A DNA stretch of 64,000 nt. Source: an uncultured Clostridium sp. (GTDB lineage Bacteria; Bacillota; Clostridia; Clostridiales; Clostridiaceae). The translations under genes were made by a program, and so were the position numbers. Of this stretch, positions 54,346 through 62,223 are shown piece by piece (the first letter of the stretch is position 1; each line of letters begins with the position of its first letter). The notes below the pieces were generated by a model. That model was not told where the DNA came from and searched no databases. It saw only the letters and a program-made list of their open reading frames with translations. Location: NCBI GenBank assembly GCA_934755305.1, contig CAKVLD010000002.1:1-64000 (forward strand), read 5' to 3'.

Positions 54346-55224
54346 TTATTTTATTCCTAATATCTGTAATCCACCTTTAATACATTGAATATGTAAAGGT
54401 AAATCCGGACCTTTTTCTCCATCTATATCTGTAACTATATCTTCATTACATTCTATTATCAAATCATCTGTCTTGAAGTAAATCACTTTATCAGAATCTA
54501 AATGCTCACCCTTTAAAATCTTAATAAATAAAGGTAGTATTTCTCTTATAGCAACTGCTTTTATCATTATAACGTCTAAATATCCATCTTCTAATTCTGC
54601 TCTTGTGGCTAAACTAAAACTTCCTGCAGTTTTTCCATTAAAGACAAGAATTAAATACATTTCACCATCATAGTTAACTTCTTTAGAAATTAGTTTTACC
54701 TTTAATTTTCTAAAGTTAGGTAGCTCTTCTATACCTTTTATATAATAAGCAAGTTTACCTATAGTATTCTTGAGATTAACATCAGTTTTTTGAGATACAT
54801 CTGTAAATAATCCAGTACTAGCTACATTAACAAAATATTTATCATTAATTTTACCCATATCTATTGATTTAGGTTCCATCTTTAATATATTTTCACAAGC
54901 TTCTGTAACATCTTCTGGCATTCCTAAAAACATACCAAAATCATTAGCTGTTCCCACAGGTAAAATAGCTATAGGAAGCTGCTTTCCCTTTTTTATCATA
55001 GCATTTACTACTGAATCTACAGTTCCATCTCCACCTGCAATTAAAATATATTCATAAGTATCATCTACTATATCAAAAGCTTCTGAGATATCCTTACCTA
55101 TTTGAATTCTATAAGGTACTATTTGATATCCTTTTTCTTGATGTATACTAACTACTTTATCTATTTCATGTAAAATAACATTTTCACCCGAATAAGGATT
55201 ATATATAAATCTAACTTTTTTCAT
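54346..55224 (-). CDS. YegS/BmrU-family lipid kinase
   Basis: The 292-residue protein opens with IYNPYSGENVI (the phosphate-binding N-P-x-S-G), then LIAGGDGTVDSVVNAMIKKG and ILPVGTANDFGMFLGMPEDV, the conserved GGDGT and G-T-x-N-D-F motifs of diacylglycerol kinase-like enzymes. C-terminal DDLIIECNEDIVTDIDGEKG carries the metal-binding D-G-E. It phosphorylates lipid alcohols with ATP at the membrane face. The RBS GGAGGTATTT is good. Confidence 0.92.
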   Translation of the reverse strand: MKKVRFIYNPYSGENVILHEIDKVVSIHQEKGYQIVPYRIQIGKDISEAFDIVDDTYEYILIAGGDGTVDSVVNAMIKKGKQLPIAILPVGTANDFGMFLGMPEDVTEACENILKMEPKSIDMGKINDKYFVNVASTGLFTDVSQKTDVNLKNTIGKLAYYIKGIEELPNFRKLKVKLISKEVNYDGEMYLILVFNGKTAGSFSLATRAELEDGYLDVIMIKAVAIREILPLFIKILKGEHLDSDKVIYFKTDDLIIECNEDIVTDIDGEKGPDLPLHIQCIKGGLQILGIK

Positions 55225-55439
55225 AAATACCTCCGTGAAATTATCCTAAAAAGGATTATATCATCAATCCCATATATTGTCGAGGAAGTGCTTAACTTAC
55301 TTTTATTTCATTTAATTCAACAATATAGATAATGACTCACATTAAATTTTCCTTAAAGTAAAGCCATCTCTCTTATATTATATAAATTTATATGATATAA
55401 TTATTCTTTGTAATAATATTTTATTTTAGGAGTGATTAT

Positions 55440-55961
55440 ATGAAGAAAAGCTGTATTCCTAATATATTTACCTTTATTAATCTTTCATGTGGGGTTTTAT
55501 CTATTTTATCAACTCACGAAGGTAACTATTTAGTAGCAAGCATATTTATTCTTTTAGCAGGGTTAGTTGATAGATATGATGGTAGAGTAGCTCGTTTTTT
55601 TGACGTTTCAAGTGAATTAGGTAAAGAATTAGATTCTTTAGCAGATTTAGTTTCATTTGGTGTAGCACCTTCTATATTAATGTATTTAAATTTTGATTTA
55701 CGTACATTTGGTCCATATGGCATATTAGGTATTATAATATTATTAACAGTTCCTATTTGTGGTGCTTTTAGACTTGCTAGATATAATACTTCATCTTTTG
55801 ATGGTGTATTTACTGGAGTTCCTATAACAATAATAGGCTGCTTCTTAGCTCTTTTACCTATTATTTATACATGGATTACTATTCCTGTATTTGTTATTGT
55901 AATTTTTATGATTTTAGGTTCTTACCTAATGGTAAGTACTTTACATTTAAAAAAGATATAA
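55440..55961 (+). CDS. pssA: CDP-diacylglycerol--serine O-phosphatidyltransferase
   Basis: The 173-residue membrane protein has the full CDP-alcohol phosphatidyltransferase motif D-G-x2-A-R-x8-G-x3-D-x3-D in DGRVARFFD then SSELGKELDSLADLVSFG. There are four to five membrane segments. It makes phosphatidylserine, the precursor of phosphatidylethanolamine. Other enzymes of this family share the motif, so serine specificity is inferred from length and the FINLSCGVLSI start. No psd gene is adjacent. The RBS is TAGGAGTGATT. Confidence 0.87.
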   Translation: MKKSCIPNIFTFINLSCGVLSILSTHEGNYLVASIFILLAGLVDRYDGRVARFFDVSSELGKELDSLADLVSFGVAPSILMYLNFDLRTFGPYGILGIIILLTVPICGAFRLARYNTSSFDGVFTGVPITIIGCFLALLPIIYTWITIPVFVIVIFMILGSYLMVSTLHLKKI

Positions 55962-55985
55962 AAAAGCGGCTTCGCCACGCTTTTA
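55961..55985 (+). terminator. pssA terminator
   Basis: AAAAGCG and CGCTTTT pair around GCTTCGCCA, directly after the pssA stop, with a T-run. Confidence 0.8.
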
Positions 55986-56059
55986 TTACTTTAAAGTACA
56001 TTTTTAATAGCAATTATATTTTTTAATTTAATGCATCTTGACTGAAGTCACTTTTTTAA

Positions 56060-56139
56060 GCCATGCAAAAGGTTCTAAAAGAAAAATAATTCATTATAAA
56101 ATTCCATTTAATTATTTTTCTTTTTGGTTCTTTTGTGGC
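56060..56139. repeat. 80-bp imperfect inverted repeat
   Basis: GCCATGCAAAAGGTTCT and AAAAGAAAAATAATT at the left are mirrored by AATTATTTTTCTTTT and GGTTCTTTTGTGGC at the right around an 18-nt centre. The inner 15 bp are perfect, the outer part is imperfect. It resembles a small MITE or a strong RNA hairpin. The rest of the gap 55986-56238 shows no gene. Confidence 0.6.
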
Positions 56140-56238
56140 ACTATAATTATTTTTTAACGTATTTGACAACTTACATACCAGAAAGCTAGTAATAATCAGT
56201 GCTCGCTCTCAAAAAAGTTTTTAATTTTCCTATACGTT

Positions 56239-56292
56239 AAAAAAATCTCTAACATAAAGAAGCTGATGTTTTCAATATGTTAGAGATTTTTT
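56239..56292 (-). terminator. Terminator with long loop
   Basis: AAAAAATCTCTAACATA and TATGTTAGAGATTTTTT pair over about 16 bp with a 20-nt loop. It follows the stop of the 119-residue gene. Confidence 0.8.
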
Positions 56293-56295
56293 TAT

Positions 56296-56655
56296 TTACT
56301 TTTCCTCTTCATCGTCCTCATCATCCTTATTATAAGAATCTAATTCATCATTAATTTCTGTTTTTATAGTATCTTTCATTGTATTTTGTGATACTACCTC
56401 ATTTTTTAAAAAACAATATTTTATATATGAACTTTCACATTTATCTATTACCTTTAGAAGACTATCTATTAATTCTCCTACTTCATTTATCCTTTCCATA
56501 ATATGTTTCATCTCGCTCTTTTTAGCTGTAGATATACTATTTAATTCACCTGCACTACTAACCAATACTCTATATATATCTATATAATTTTTTAGAAGAC
56601 CAGTTAAGTTATTTAGATCTTCATAGTGTCCTCTTATTACCTTTTCGTACCCCAA
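56296..56655 (-). CDS. Coiled-coil protein with acidic tail, unknown
   Basis: The 119-residue product is strongly helical with heptad-like Leu/Ile spacing (YEDLNNLTGLLKNYIDIYRV, MERINEVGELIDSLLKVIDK) and ends in an acidic tail (SYNKDDEDDEEEK). It has no membrane segment or signal. It starts at TTG eight bases after GGGGGG. I recognise no family. It lies between the rubrerythrin region and pssA and has its own terminator. Confidence 0.7.
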   Translation of the reverse strand: MGYEKVIRGHYEDLNNLTGLLKNYIDIYRVLVSSAGELNSISTAKKSEMKHIMERINEVGELIDSLLKVIDKCESSYIKYCFLKNEVVSQNTMKDTIKTEINDELDSYNKDDEDDEEEK

Positions 56656-56691
56656 ATTAAGCCCCCCTAAATATTCTTTTCTAAATTAAAT

Positions 56692-56723
56692 AAGAGCTAA
56701 GTAACCTTTTATACTTAGCCCTT
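56692..56723 (-). terminator. Terminator after small acidic gene
   Basis: AAGAGCTAAGTA and TACTTAGCCCTT pair over 12 bp with one mismatch and an 8-nt loop. Confidence 0.7.
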
Positions 56724-56745
56724 AATTAATACGTTTAATGCACTT

Positions 56746-56964
56746 TTATACTAATTTTGCATCTTTATTAATTTCATTGTCTACGTATTCATCATCTGAT
56801 TCTTCTAAAGCATCTACCTCTATACTATCTAACTCTAAGTGATTTGAACCTTGAACATTAATTTCTTTAGGTTCAGGATCACTTCTATATCCTTCTTCTA
56901 TAATGTCTAAATCTTCTACTGAAACTACTTCTATAAAAAATTCATCTGGTCTTCTATAATACAT
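56746..56964 (-). CDS. Small acidic protein, unknown
   Basis: The 72-residue product starts MYYRRPDEFFIEVVSVEDLD and is dominated by Asp and Glu afterwards (ALEESDDEYVDNEINKDAKL). It is probably unfolded or needs a partner. TAGGAGAATAAT gives a good RBS. It is 17 bases downstream of the rubrerythrin gene and so may be cotranscribed. I recognise no family. Confidence 0.65.
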   Translation of the reverse strand: MYYRRPDEFFIEVVSVEDLDIIEEGYRSDPEPKEINVQGSNHLELDSIEVDALEESDDEYVDNEINKDAKLV

Positions 56965-56981
56965 ATTATTCTCCTATTAAA

Positions 56982-57518
56982 TTAATTAACTTCACAATAC
57001 TGTTTAAAATAATCTCTAGGATATTTGCATAGAGGACAATTTTTAGGTGCTTCTTTACCTTCATGAATATATCCGCAGTTCATACATTTCCAAAGAATAA
57101 CTTCTTCGCATTTGAACATCTTATCATTCTTTATCTTATCTGCTAACTTCTTAAAAGTTTCTGCATGTTTTTCTTCTACTTCTTGAAGTTCCTTATAAAA
57201 ATCTGCTATTTCTATAAAACCTTCTTTTCTAGCTATATCTTCAAATTCTTTGTATACTTTCTTACTTTCTTCTGTTTCCCCTAAAACAGCTTCTCTTAAA
57301 TTTTCTTCAGTAGTGTTAATCTTTTTGAGAAACCTATTAAAAGCTTCTCTTGCATGGGCTTTTTCATTATCTGATGTTACATCAAATACTTCTCCAACCC
57401 ACCTGAAACCTTCACATCTAGCTTTTTCTGCATAAAGAGAGTATTTAGTCCTAGCTCTACATTCTCCAGCAAAGGTTTTATAAAGACATTTTTCTGTCTT
57501 ACTTCCTTTTAAATTCAT
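56982..57518 (-). CDS. rbr: Rubrerythrin
   Basis: The 178-residue protein has a four-helix diiron domain (TFAGECRARTKYSLYAEKAR with the E-x-R iron ligands, DNEKAHAREAF, ELQEVEEKHAETFKKL) and a C-terminal rubredoxin site WKCMNCGYIHEGKEAPKNC then PLCKYPRDYF with two C-x2-C. It reduces hydrogen peroxide in the cytosol of anaerobes using electrons from rubredoxin-type carriers. The RBS is TTAGGAGAAATT. Oxidative-stress control is likely but I cannot point to an operator. Confidence 0.95.
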   Translation of the reverse strand: MNLKGSKTEKCLYKTFAGECRARTKYSLYAEKARCEGFRWVGEVFDVTSDNEKAHAREAFNRFLKKINTTEENLREAVLGETEESKKVYKEFEDIARKEGFIEIADFYKELQEVEEKHAETFKKLADKIKNDKMFKCEEVILWKCMNCGYIHEGKEAPKNCPLCKYPRDYFKQYCEVN

Positions 57519-57575
57519 CTAATTTCTCCTAAGTATTTTTCCTATACTTAAATTATTCATATATATACCTAAATG

Positions 57576-58952
57576 TTACTTATCATTCATAATTACTTTT
57601 CCTGTATAATCACAAGTTAATGAAAACTCTTTCATATCTCTACCTTTAGTTATAAGTTTAACTGTATGTCCCCATAAAGTTTGCATATATTTTAATGTTT
57701 CCTTTGCATATGACAGTTCTAGTTCTCTACCATCAAATACATGTTCTAATGTTAGCGTATTATCTTGTTTATTTAAATCTACAACTCTTATATAAGGTAC
57801 TGATCCTAAACCACTAGTAAAAGCTAAATTATCTCTAATTTCTTCCCAGCCAACTTCATCTGAAACTTCTTCTATTATATAATCAAAACTTCTCTTTCCA
57901 TATTGGAATAGATTCAATTCTTCACATAATTCTCTAGTTAAATACCTTCTAATAAAGGATGCATCTCTTTCTACTTCCCTTACCTCAAATATCTTTTCTC
58001 TTCCATACCTATTATCTAGATCTTGGAATATTTTAAATCCTATATAATAAGGATTTAACCCTCCTACTATAGGAGCAACTACATCATTATGCCTTTTTAA
58101 AAATTCAAAATGTAATCCTTCAGGTAAGTCTAATTCTTTAAGAATTGTATAATGCCAAAAACTAGCCCATCCTTCATTCATAGTCTTAGTTTCTATTTGA
58201 GGAAGAAAATATTCAGTTTCTCTTTTAACTATTCTTAATATATTTTTCTCCCATTCTTCTAAATCTCCATGTTGTATTATAAAGCCTACTACATCATCGT
58301 AAGGCTCTAATGGTATCTTATCTAAATTGGATAATTCTATTTCTATATCTGAATCTAGGATGTTTCTATTTTCTGTTTTCCTCCTATACTCTTCTAATAT
58401 ACCTCTTCTTATTTCATCATCAGTTTTTTCTGTTCGCCCTATTACTTTAGATACATTTAATTTTACAGCATGAGCAGCATCTAGTATTCTTTCAACTTTT
58501 TCATATCCTATACCTGGAGTATTAATATATGTTCTTATAGTATCAGCATCTAATTTGAATAATTCTAAAGAATACTTAGCCTTTGTTCCTTCTTTAAATA
58601 ATCTATTATTCTTAAAAAAGTCATTATGTCCATATACATGAGCCATTGTTAATATTTGAAGTAACAATGTATTTTCTCTCATTAAATAAGCTAAACAAGG
58701 ATCAGAATTTATTACCATTTCATAAGGTAACCCTGTTAAATTGAAAGAATATAAAGTTTTATTTTTATCATAGGATTTACCAAAACTCCAATGTGGATAT
58801 CTAGAAGGCATACCAAGGTATGCCTCGTAACCTAACATCTCGTCAAATCCTATTATCTCAAATTCTTGAGGGTAAAAGTCTAATCCTAATTCAACAACCT
58901 TTTTTTCTATTTTTTCATTCCATTTTATTAGGTCTTTCATATTATAATCCAA
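57576..58952 (-). CDS. spoVR: SpoVR-family protein
   Basis: The 458-residue protein is typical in length and has LDFYPQEFEIIGFDEMLGYE, GLPYEMVINSDPCLAYLMRE, AHVYGHNDFFKNNRLF, TMNEGWASFWHYTIL and IGFKIFQDLDNRYGRE. It is needed for spore cortex in Bacillus, but the chemistry is unknown. TTG at 58952 lies nine bases after GGAGG; an ATG four codons later is the alternative. It is the last gene of the prkA-yhbH-spoVR operon. Confidence 0.93.
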   Translation of the reverse strand: MDYNMKDLIKWNEKIEKKVVELGLDFYPQEFEIIGFDEMLGYEAYLGMPSRYPHWSFGKSYDKNKTLYSFNLTGLPYEMVINSDPCLAYLMRENTLLLQILTMAHVYGHNDFFKNNRLFKEGTKAKYSLELFKLDADTIRTYINTPGIGYEKVERILDAAHAVKLNVSKVIGRTEKTDDEIRRGILEEYRRKTENRNILDSDIEIELSNLDKIPLEPYDDVVGFIIQHGDLEEWEKNILRIVKRETEYFLPQIETKTMNEGWASFWHYTILKELDLPEGLHFEFLKRHNDVVAPIVGGLNPYYIGFKIFQDLDNRYGREKIFEVREVERDASFIRRYLTRELCEELNLFQYGKRSFDYIIEEVSDEVGWEEIRDNLAFTSGLGSVPYIRVVDLNKQDNTLTLEHVFDGRELELSYAKETLKYMQTLWGHTVKLITKGRDMKEFSLTCDYTGKVIMNDK

Positions 58953-58957
58953 AGCTT

Positions 58958-60127
58958 TTACTCCTCCCTTAATTCCTTACTTAGCATCAACTTAAGAGCT
59001 TCCCATAAATCTTTCTTTTCTTTTACTATTACAGGAATAAAATTATTTTCCTTTATTTCTTTTTCAAATCTGTAATACATAGTAGTAGAATAAGTTGATG
59101 GCAATAACTCTGCATATCCAAACATATTACTTATTTGACTTAGCTCTTTTACTGCCTTAATTGCTTTTTCATTATCTTCTGTCCAGTTATCCCCATCTGA
59201 TGCATATACAGGATATATATTCCACATTCCTGGTGGATAACTTTCATTTATTAAATCCAAAGCCAAATTTAATCCACTAGAGATATAAGTACCTCCTGAT
59301 TCTGCTTTATGGAAAAACTCATATTCATTAACTCTTTTTGCTACTGTAGTATGAGAAATAAATTCAAAAGCTAAATTATTATATTTTCTTCTAAGAAACT
59401 TTGATAAAACAAAGAAAAATGATCTAGCTAAAAATTTCTTAGAACTATCCATGGACCCTGATACATCCATAATAAAAATCATAACTGCATTACTTTCACG
59501 TTTTGGTTTTGTTTTTACTCTATAATATCTTAAATCTTCCTCTTTAAAAGGGAATCTTTCAATTTCTTCTTCAATATTCTCTTCTCTCAAGGCTCTCTTT
59601 TTCCCTTGTTTTCGTGCAATTTTAGACATTACTGTCTTTTTCTTTGCAAGTCTTGGTTTTATTCCATATTTCTGATAACCTTGCCTTCTCCCTGAAGATT
59701 CTGTTACTATTTCAGAATATTTTTTTCTATCTAAATTAGGCAAATCCAAATCCTCAGTAATGTAATCTAGTAATTCTTCTAATGTAATTTCTGTTTCATA
59801 TATATCTTCCCCTTCGTTATTACCAGCTCCAGTATTTCCTTTACCTCTTTGACTAGCTGATCCAACCTTATCTCCTCTTTTTTCATCTCCAACACCTGTT
59901 GCTACTCCTTTAGAATTTCTTCCGTATACAAACTGATATTCTTTAATTCCTCTTATAGGAATCTTAAACTTTTTATTCTTTCCTTCACCTATAATGCTTT
60001 CTTCTGATAAAATATCACCCAAATTTTCTTTGATTGATTTTTCTACTAACTGCCTGTGTCTTCTTCTATCTTCAATGGATCTATCATGATCTACTTGAGT
60101 ATCACTATTATCCCTAAAGATGGCCAT
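58958..60127 (-). CDS. yhbH: Sporulation protein YhbH (DUF444)
   Basis: The 389-residue protein has a charged N-terminal half (DHDRSIEDRRRHRQLVEKSI, GIKPRLAKKKTVMSKIARKQ) and a C-terminal von Willebrand A-like domain with the metal site VMIFIMDVSGSMDSSKKFLA. The later VYASDGDNWTEDNEKA fits. It is always found between prkA and spoVR. The RBS (GAAGGATT) is weak and the start is 6 bases from the prkA stop, so translation is probably coupled. Confidence 0.93.
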   Translation of the reverse strand: MAIFRDNSDTQVDHDRSIEDRRRHRQLVEKSIKENLGDILSEESIIGEGKNKKFKIPIRGIKEYQFVYGRNSKGVATGVGDEKRGDKVGSASQRGKGNTGAGNNEGEDIYETEITLEELLDYITEDLDLPNLDRKKYSEIVTESSGRRQGYQKYGIKPRLAKKKTVMSKIARKQGKKRALREENIEEEIERFPFKEEDLRYYRVKTKPKRESNAVMIFIMDVSGSMDSSKKFLARSFFFVLSKFLRRKYNNLAFEFISHTTVAKRVNEYEFFHKAESGGTYISSGLNLALDLINESYPPGMWNIYPVYASDGDNWTEDNEKAIKAVKELSQISNMFGYAELLPSTYSTTMYYRFEKEIKENNFIPVIVKEKKDLWEALKLMLSKELREE

Positions 60128-60133
60128 ATTTCT

Positions 60134-62056
60134 TTAATCCTTCCATAAATTATTTGCAGCATATTTTAATATTACATCACAACAATGTAAGCAGTAGCCT
60201 TGACTCTTCATTTCATCAACCATAGCATTATATTTCTCAGTTTGTTCTTTATCCCTTACTCTAGTCTTTGTTACTATTCTTGATAGGTCTTTAACTGAAG
60301 CCATTAATTTCTTTTCTATAGCTTCTTTTAATGGTTCATAAGATGTATAATCTATCTTTGCTCCATTTCTAACAAGATAGAACATATATGAAGTAACGTC
60401 TGCTCTAAATCCCTTACTTGAAGATTCAGATACTCCTATTTGCTCTTCTATATTCTTCATAAATTCTTCATCTGGATTTAACTCCTCACCTGTAGAAGAA
60501 TCTTTTATCTTACACTTATTAACATAAGCTTCTGCATTATCTATATAATTATTGAAAAGACTTTCAGCCTGTTCCTTAAAGGAATGTATAAATGCCTTTG
60601 TAATTTCTTTTTCTAGAATCTTATTATATTCTTTTCTTATGGTATCCTGGACAAAACCTAGATACTTCTTCTTATCATCTGCCCCTATATCTAATTCTTT
60701 TATTGATTTTATTATACTTTCCATAATGCTTAAAGGATTTATGCAATCGTATTCTGAGTTAGATAAAGCATTATCTATAGCTTTAATAATAAATCTTGTA
60801 GATATTCCCTTCATACCTTCATAAGGACCAGCTTCTTCTCTTAGTTCTGCTATATCAATTCTCTTAGTAGTACCTTTTTCTACTATTTCTTCTCCATTAT
60901 ATATTTTAAGTTTAGTCATAGGATCTGCCTTAGATGAAGGACTTAACCTTGAAAGTATTGCAAACATAGCTGCAACTTCAATAGTATGTGGAGCTATATG
61001 TGCAGTAAAGTTACTCTTTCTAAGTATTTTTTCATATATTTTCTTTTCTTCATCTAACTCTAAGCAATAAGGAACCTCTATCTTTACAATTCTATCTAAT
61101 ATTGCCTCATTCGTATGGTCTGATTTAAATTTATTCCACTCAGCCTCATTTGAGTGAGCTACTATTACACCATCAAAATATATCATTGAACCTTTTCCTG
61201 GAGAAGGTACTGATTTTTCTTGAGTAGCTGTAATTATTGTATGAAGATATTCAACATCATTTTTAAATACTTCAATAAATTCAACAAGACCTCTATTACC
61301 TACATTAAAAGCTCCATTTAATGAAAAAATTCTTGGATCATCTTCTGAATACATATCCATTTTGGATATATCTATAGAACCTGTTAATATAGATGTATCC
61401 TGATTATTAGGATCTACAGGCGGAACAACTCCTACTCCTTTTCTTGAACGTATAGAAAAACTAGTTTTTTCAACTGGGAATTCTTCATATCTTCCACCAA
61501 ATTCATGTTTTAATCTATACCTACAAGCAGGACATAAATCACCTTCAATTTGAACTCCTAAAATTTTTTCAAAGTGTGGTCTTAAGTGTCTTGGAATAAG
61601 ATGTAATGGTTCTTCATGCATTGGACAGCCTTCTAATGAGTAAATTGGAGGAGCATCTTCTAAAGCTCTCTTTAAACTTTCAACTAAAGATGATTTTCCA
61701 GCTCCAACAGGACCAACTAAGTATAATACTTGTCTAGCTTCTTCACCCTTCATAGCAGCAGAATTAAAATAGTTAACAAGTTTCATTATTACCTTATCAA
61801 TTCCAAAAAAATCCTCTTTGAAGAAACCATATTTTCTTATAGTTTCATTACCATATATTCTTCTTATTCTAGGGTTCTCTTCTGCCTTTAAAACATCTAC
61901 ACCTTTACTTAAAATAATATCATGCATTCTCTTATGAGCGAGTACAGCAACATCTGGATATTGTTTTACAATTTCTAAATAATCTAAGAAAGTTCCCTTA
62001 AACTTCTCCTTATTTCTATTCTCTCTATCATTTTCAATAAATTCTTTGAAGTTCAT
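60134..62056 (-). CDS. prkA: PrkA-type serine protein kinase / AAA+ protein
   Basis: The 640-residue protein has an AAA+ module with Walker A VGPVGAGKSSLVESLKRAL near 118 and a zinc-like patch LEGCPMHEEPLHLIPRHLRP plus CPACRYRL. It has sensor-like regions (HSNEAEWNKFKSDHTNEAIL) and the C-terminal PrkA part (GISTRFIIKAIDNALSN, and CLHCC at the end). Relatives act in sporulation in Bacillus and stress in E. coli (YeaG). I chose the ATG at 62056 after AGGAGGGA; a GTG two codons earlier overlaps the RBS. Confidence 0.94.
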   Translation of the reverse strand: MNFKEFIENDRENRNKEKFKGTFLDYLEIVKQYPDVAVLAHKRMHDIILSKGVDVLKAEENPRIRRIYGNETIRKYGFFKEDFFGIDKVIMKLVNYFNSAAMKGEEARQVLYLVGPVGAGKSSLVESLKRALEDAPPIYSLEGCPMHEEPLHLIPRHLRPHFEKILGVQIEGDLCPACRYRLKHEFGGRYEEFPVEKTSFSIRSRKGVGVVPPVDPNNQDTSILTGSIDISKMDMYSEDDPRIFSLNGAFNVGNRGLVEFIEVFKNDVEYLHTIITATQEKSVPSPGKGSMIYFDGVIVAHSNEAEWNKFKSDHTNEAILDRIVKIEVPYCLELDEEKKIYEKILRKSNFTAHIAPHTIEVAAMFAILSRLSPSSKADPMTKLKIYNGEEIVEKGTTKRIDIAELREEAGPYEGMKGISTRFIIKAIDNALSNSEYDCINPLSIMESIIKSIKELDIGADDKKKYLGFVQDTIRKEYNKILEKEITKAFIHSFKEQAESLFNNYIDNAEAYVNKCKIKDSSTGEELNPDEEFMKNIEEQIGVSESSSKGFRADVTSYMFYLVRNGAKIDYTSYEPLKEAIEKKLMASVKDLSRIVTKTRVRDKEQTEKYNAMVDEMKSQGYCLHCCDVILKYAANNLWKD

Positions 62057-62155
62057 AAACACTCCCTCCTTTTACTAAAATATATTCAATTGAAGGTTCC
62101 ATGTATGACTTTAAAGTAAATAAATATTTAAAGATTTTTATTGTAACATTTACAC

Positions 62156-62202
62156 AAAAATATCGTCTTATTTGAAACAAAATCAAATAAGACGATATTT
62201 TT
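62156..62202. terminator. 20-bp terminator between prkA operon and GH9 gene
   Basis: AAAAATATCGTCTTATTTGA pairs perfectly with its complement around a 7-nt loop. It lies 22 bases after the stop of the cellulase gene on the minus strand and so ends that transcript. Confidence 0.85.
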
Positions 62203-62223
62203 AAAAGTAAATTAACTTATATT

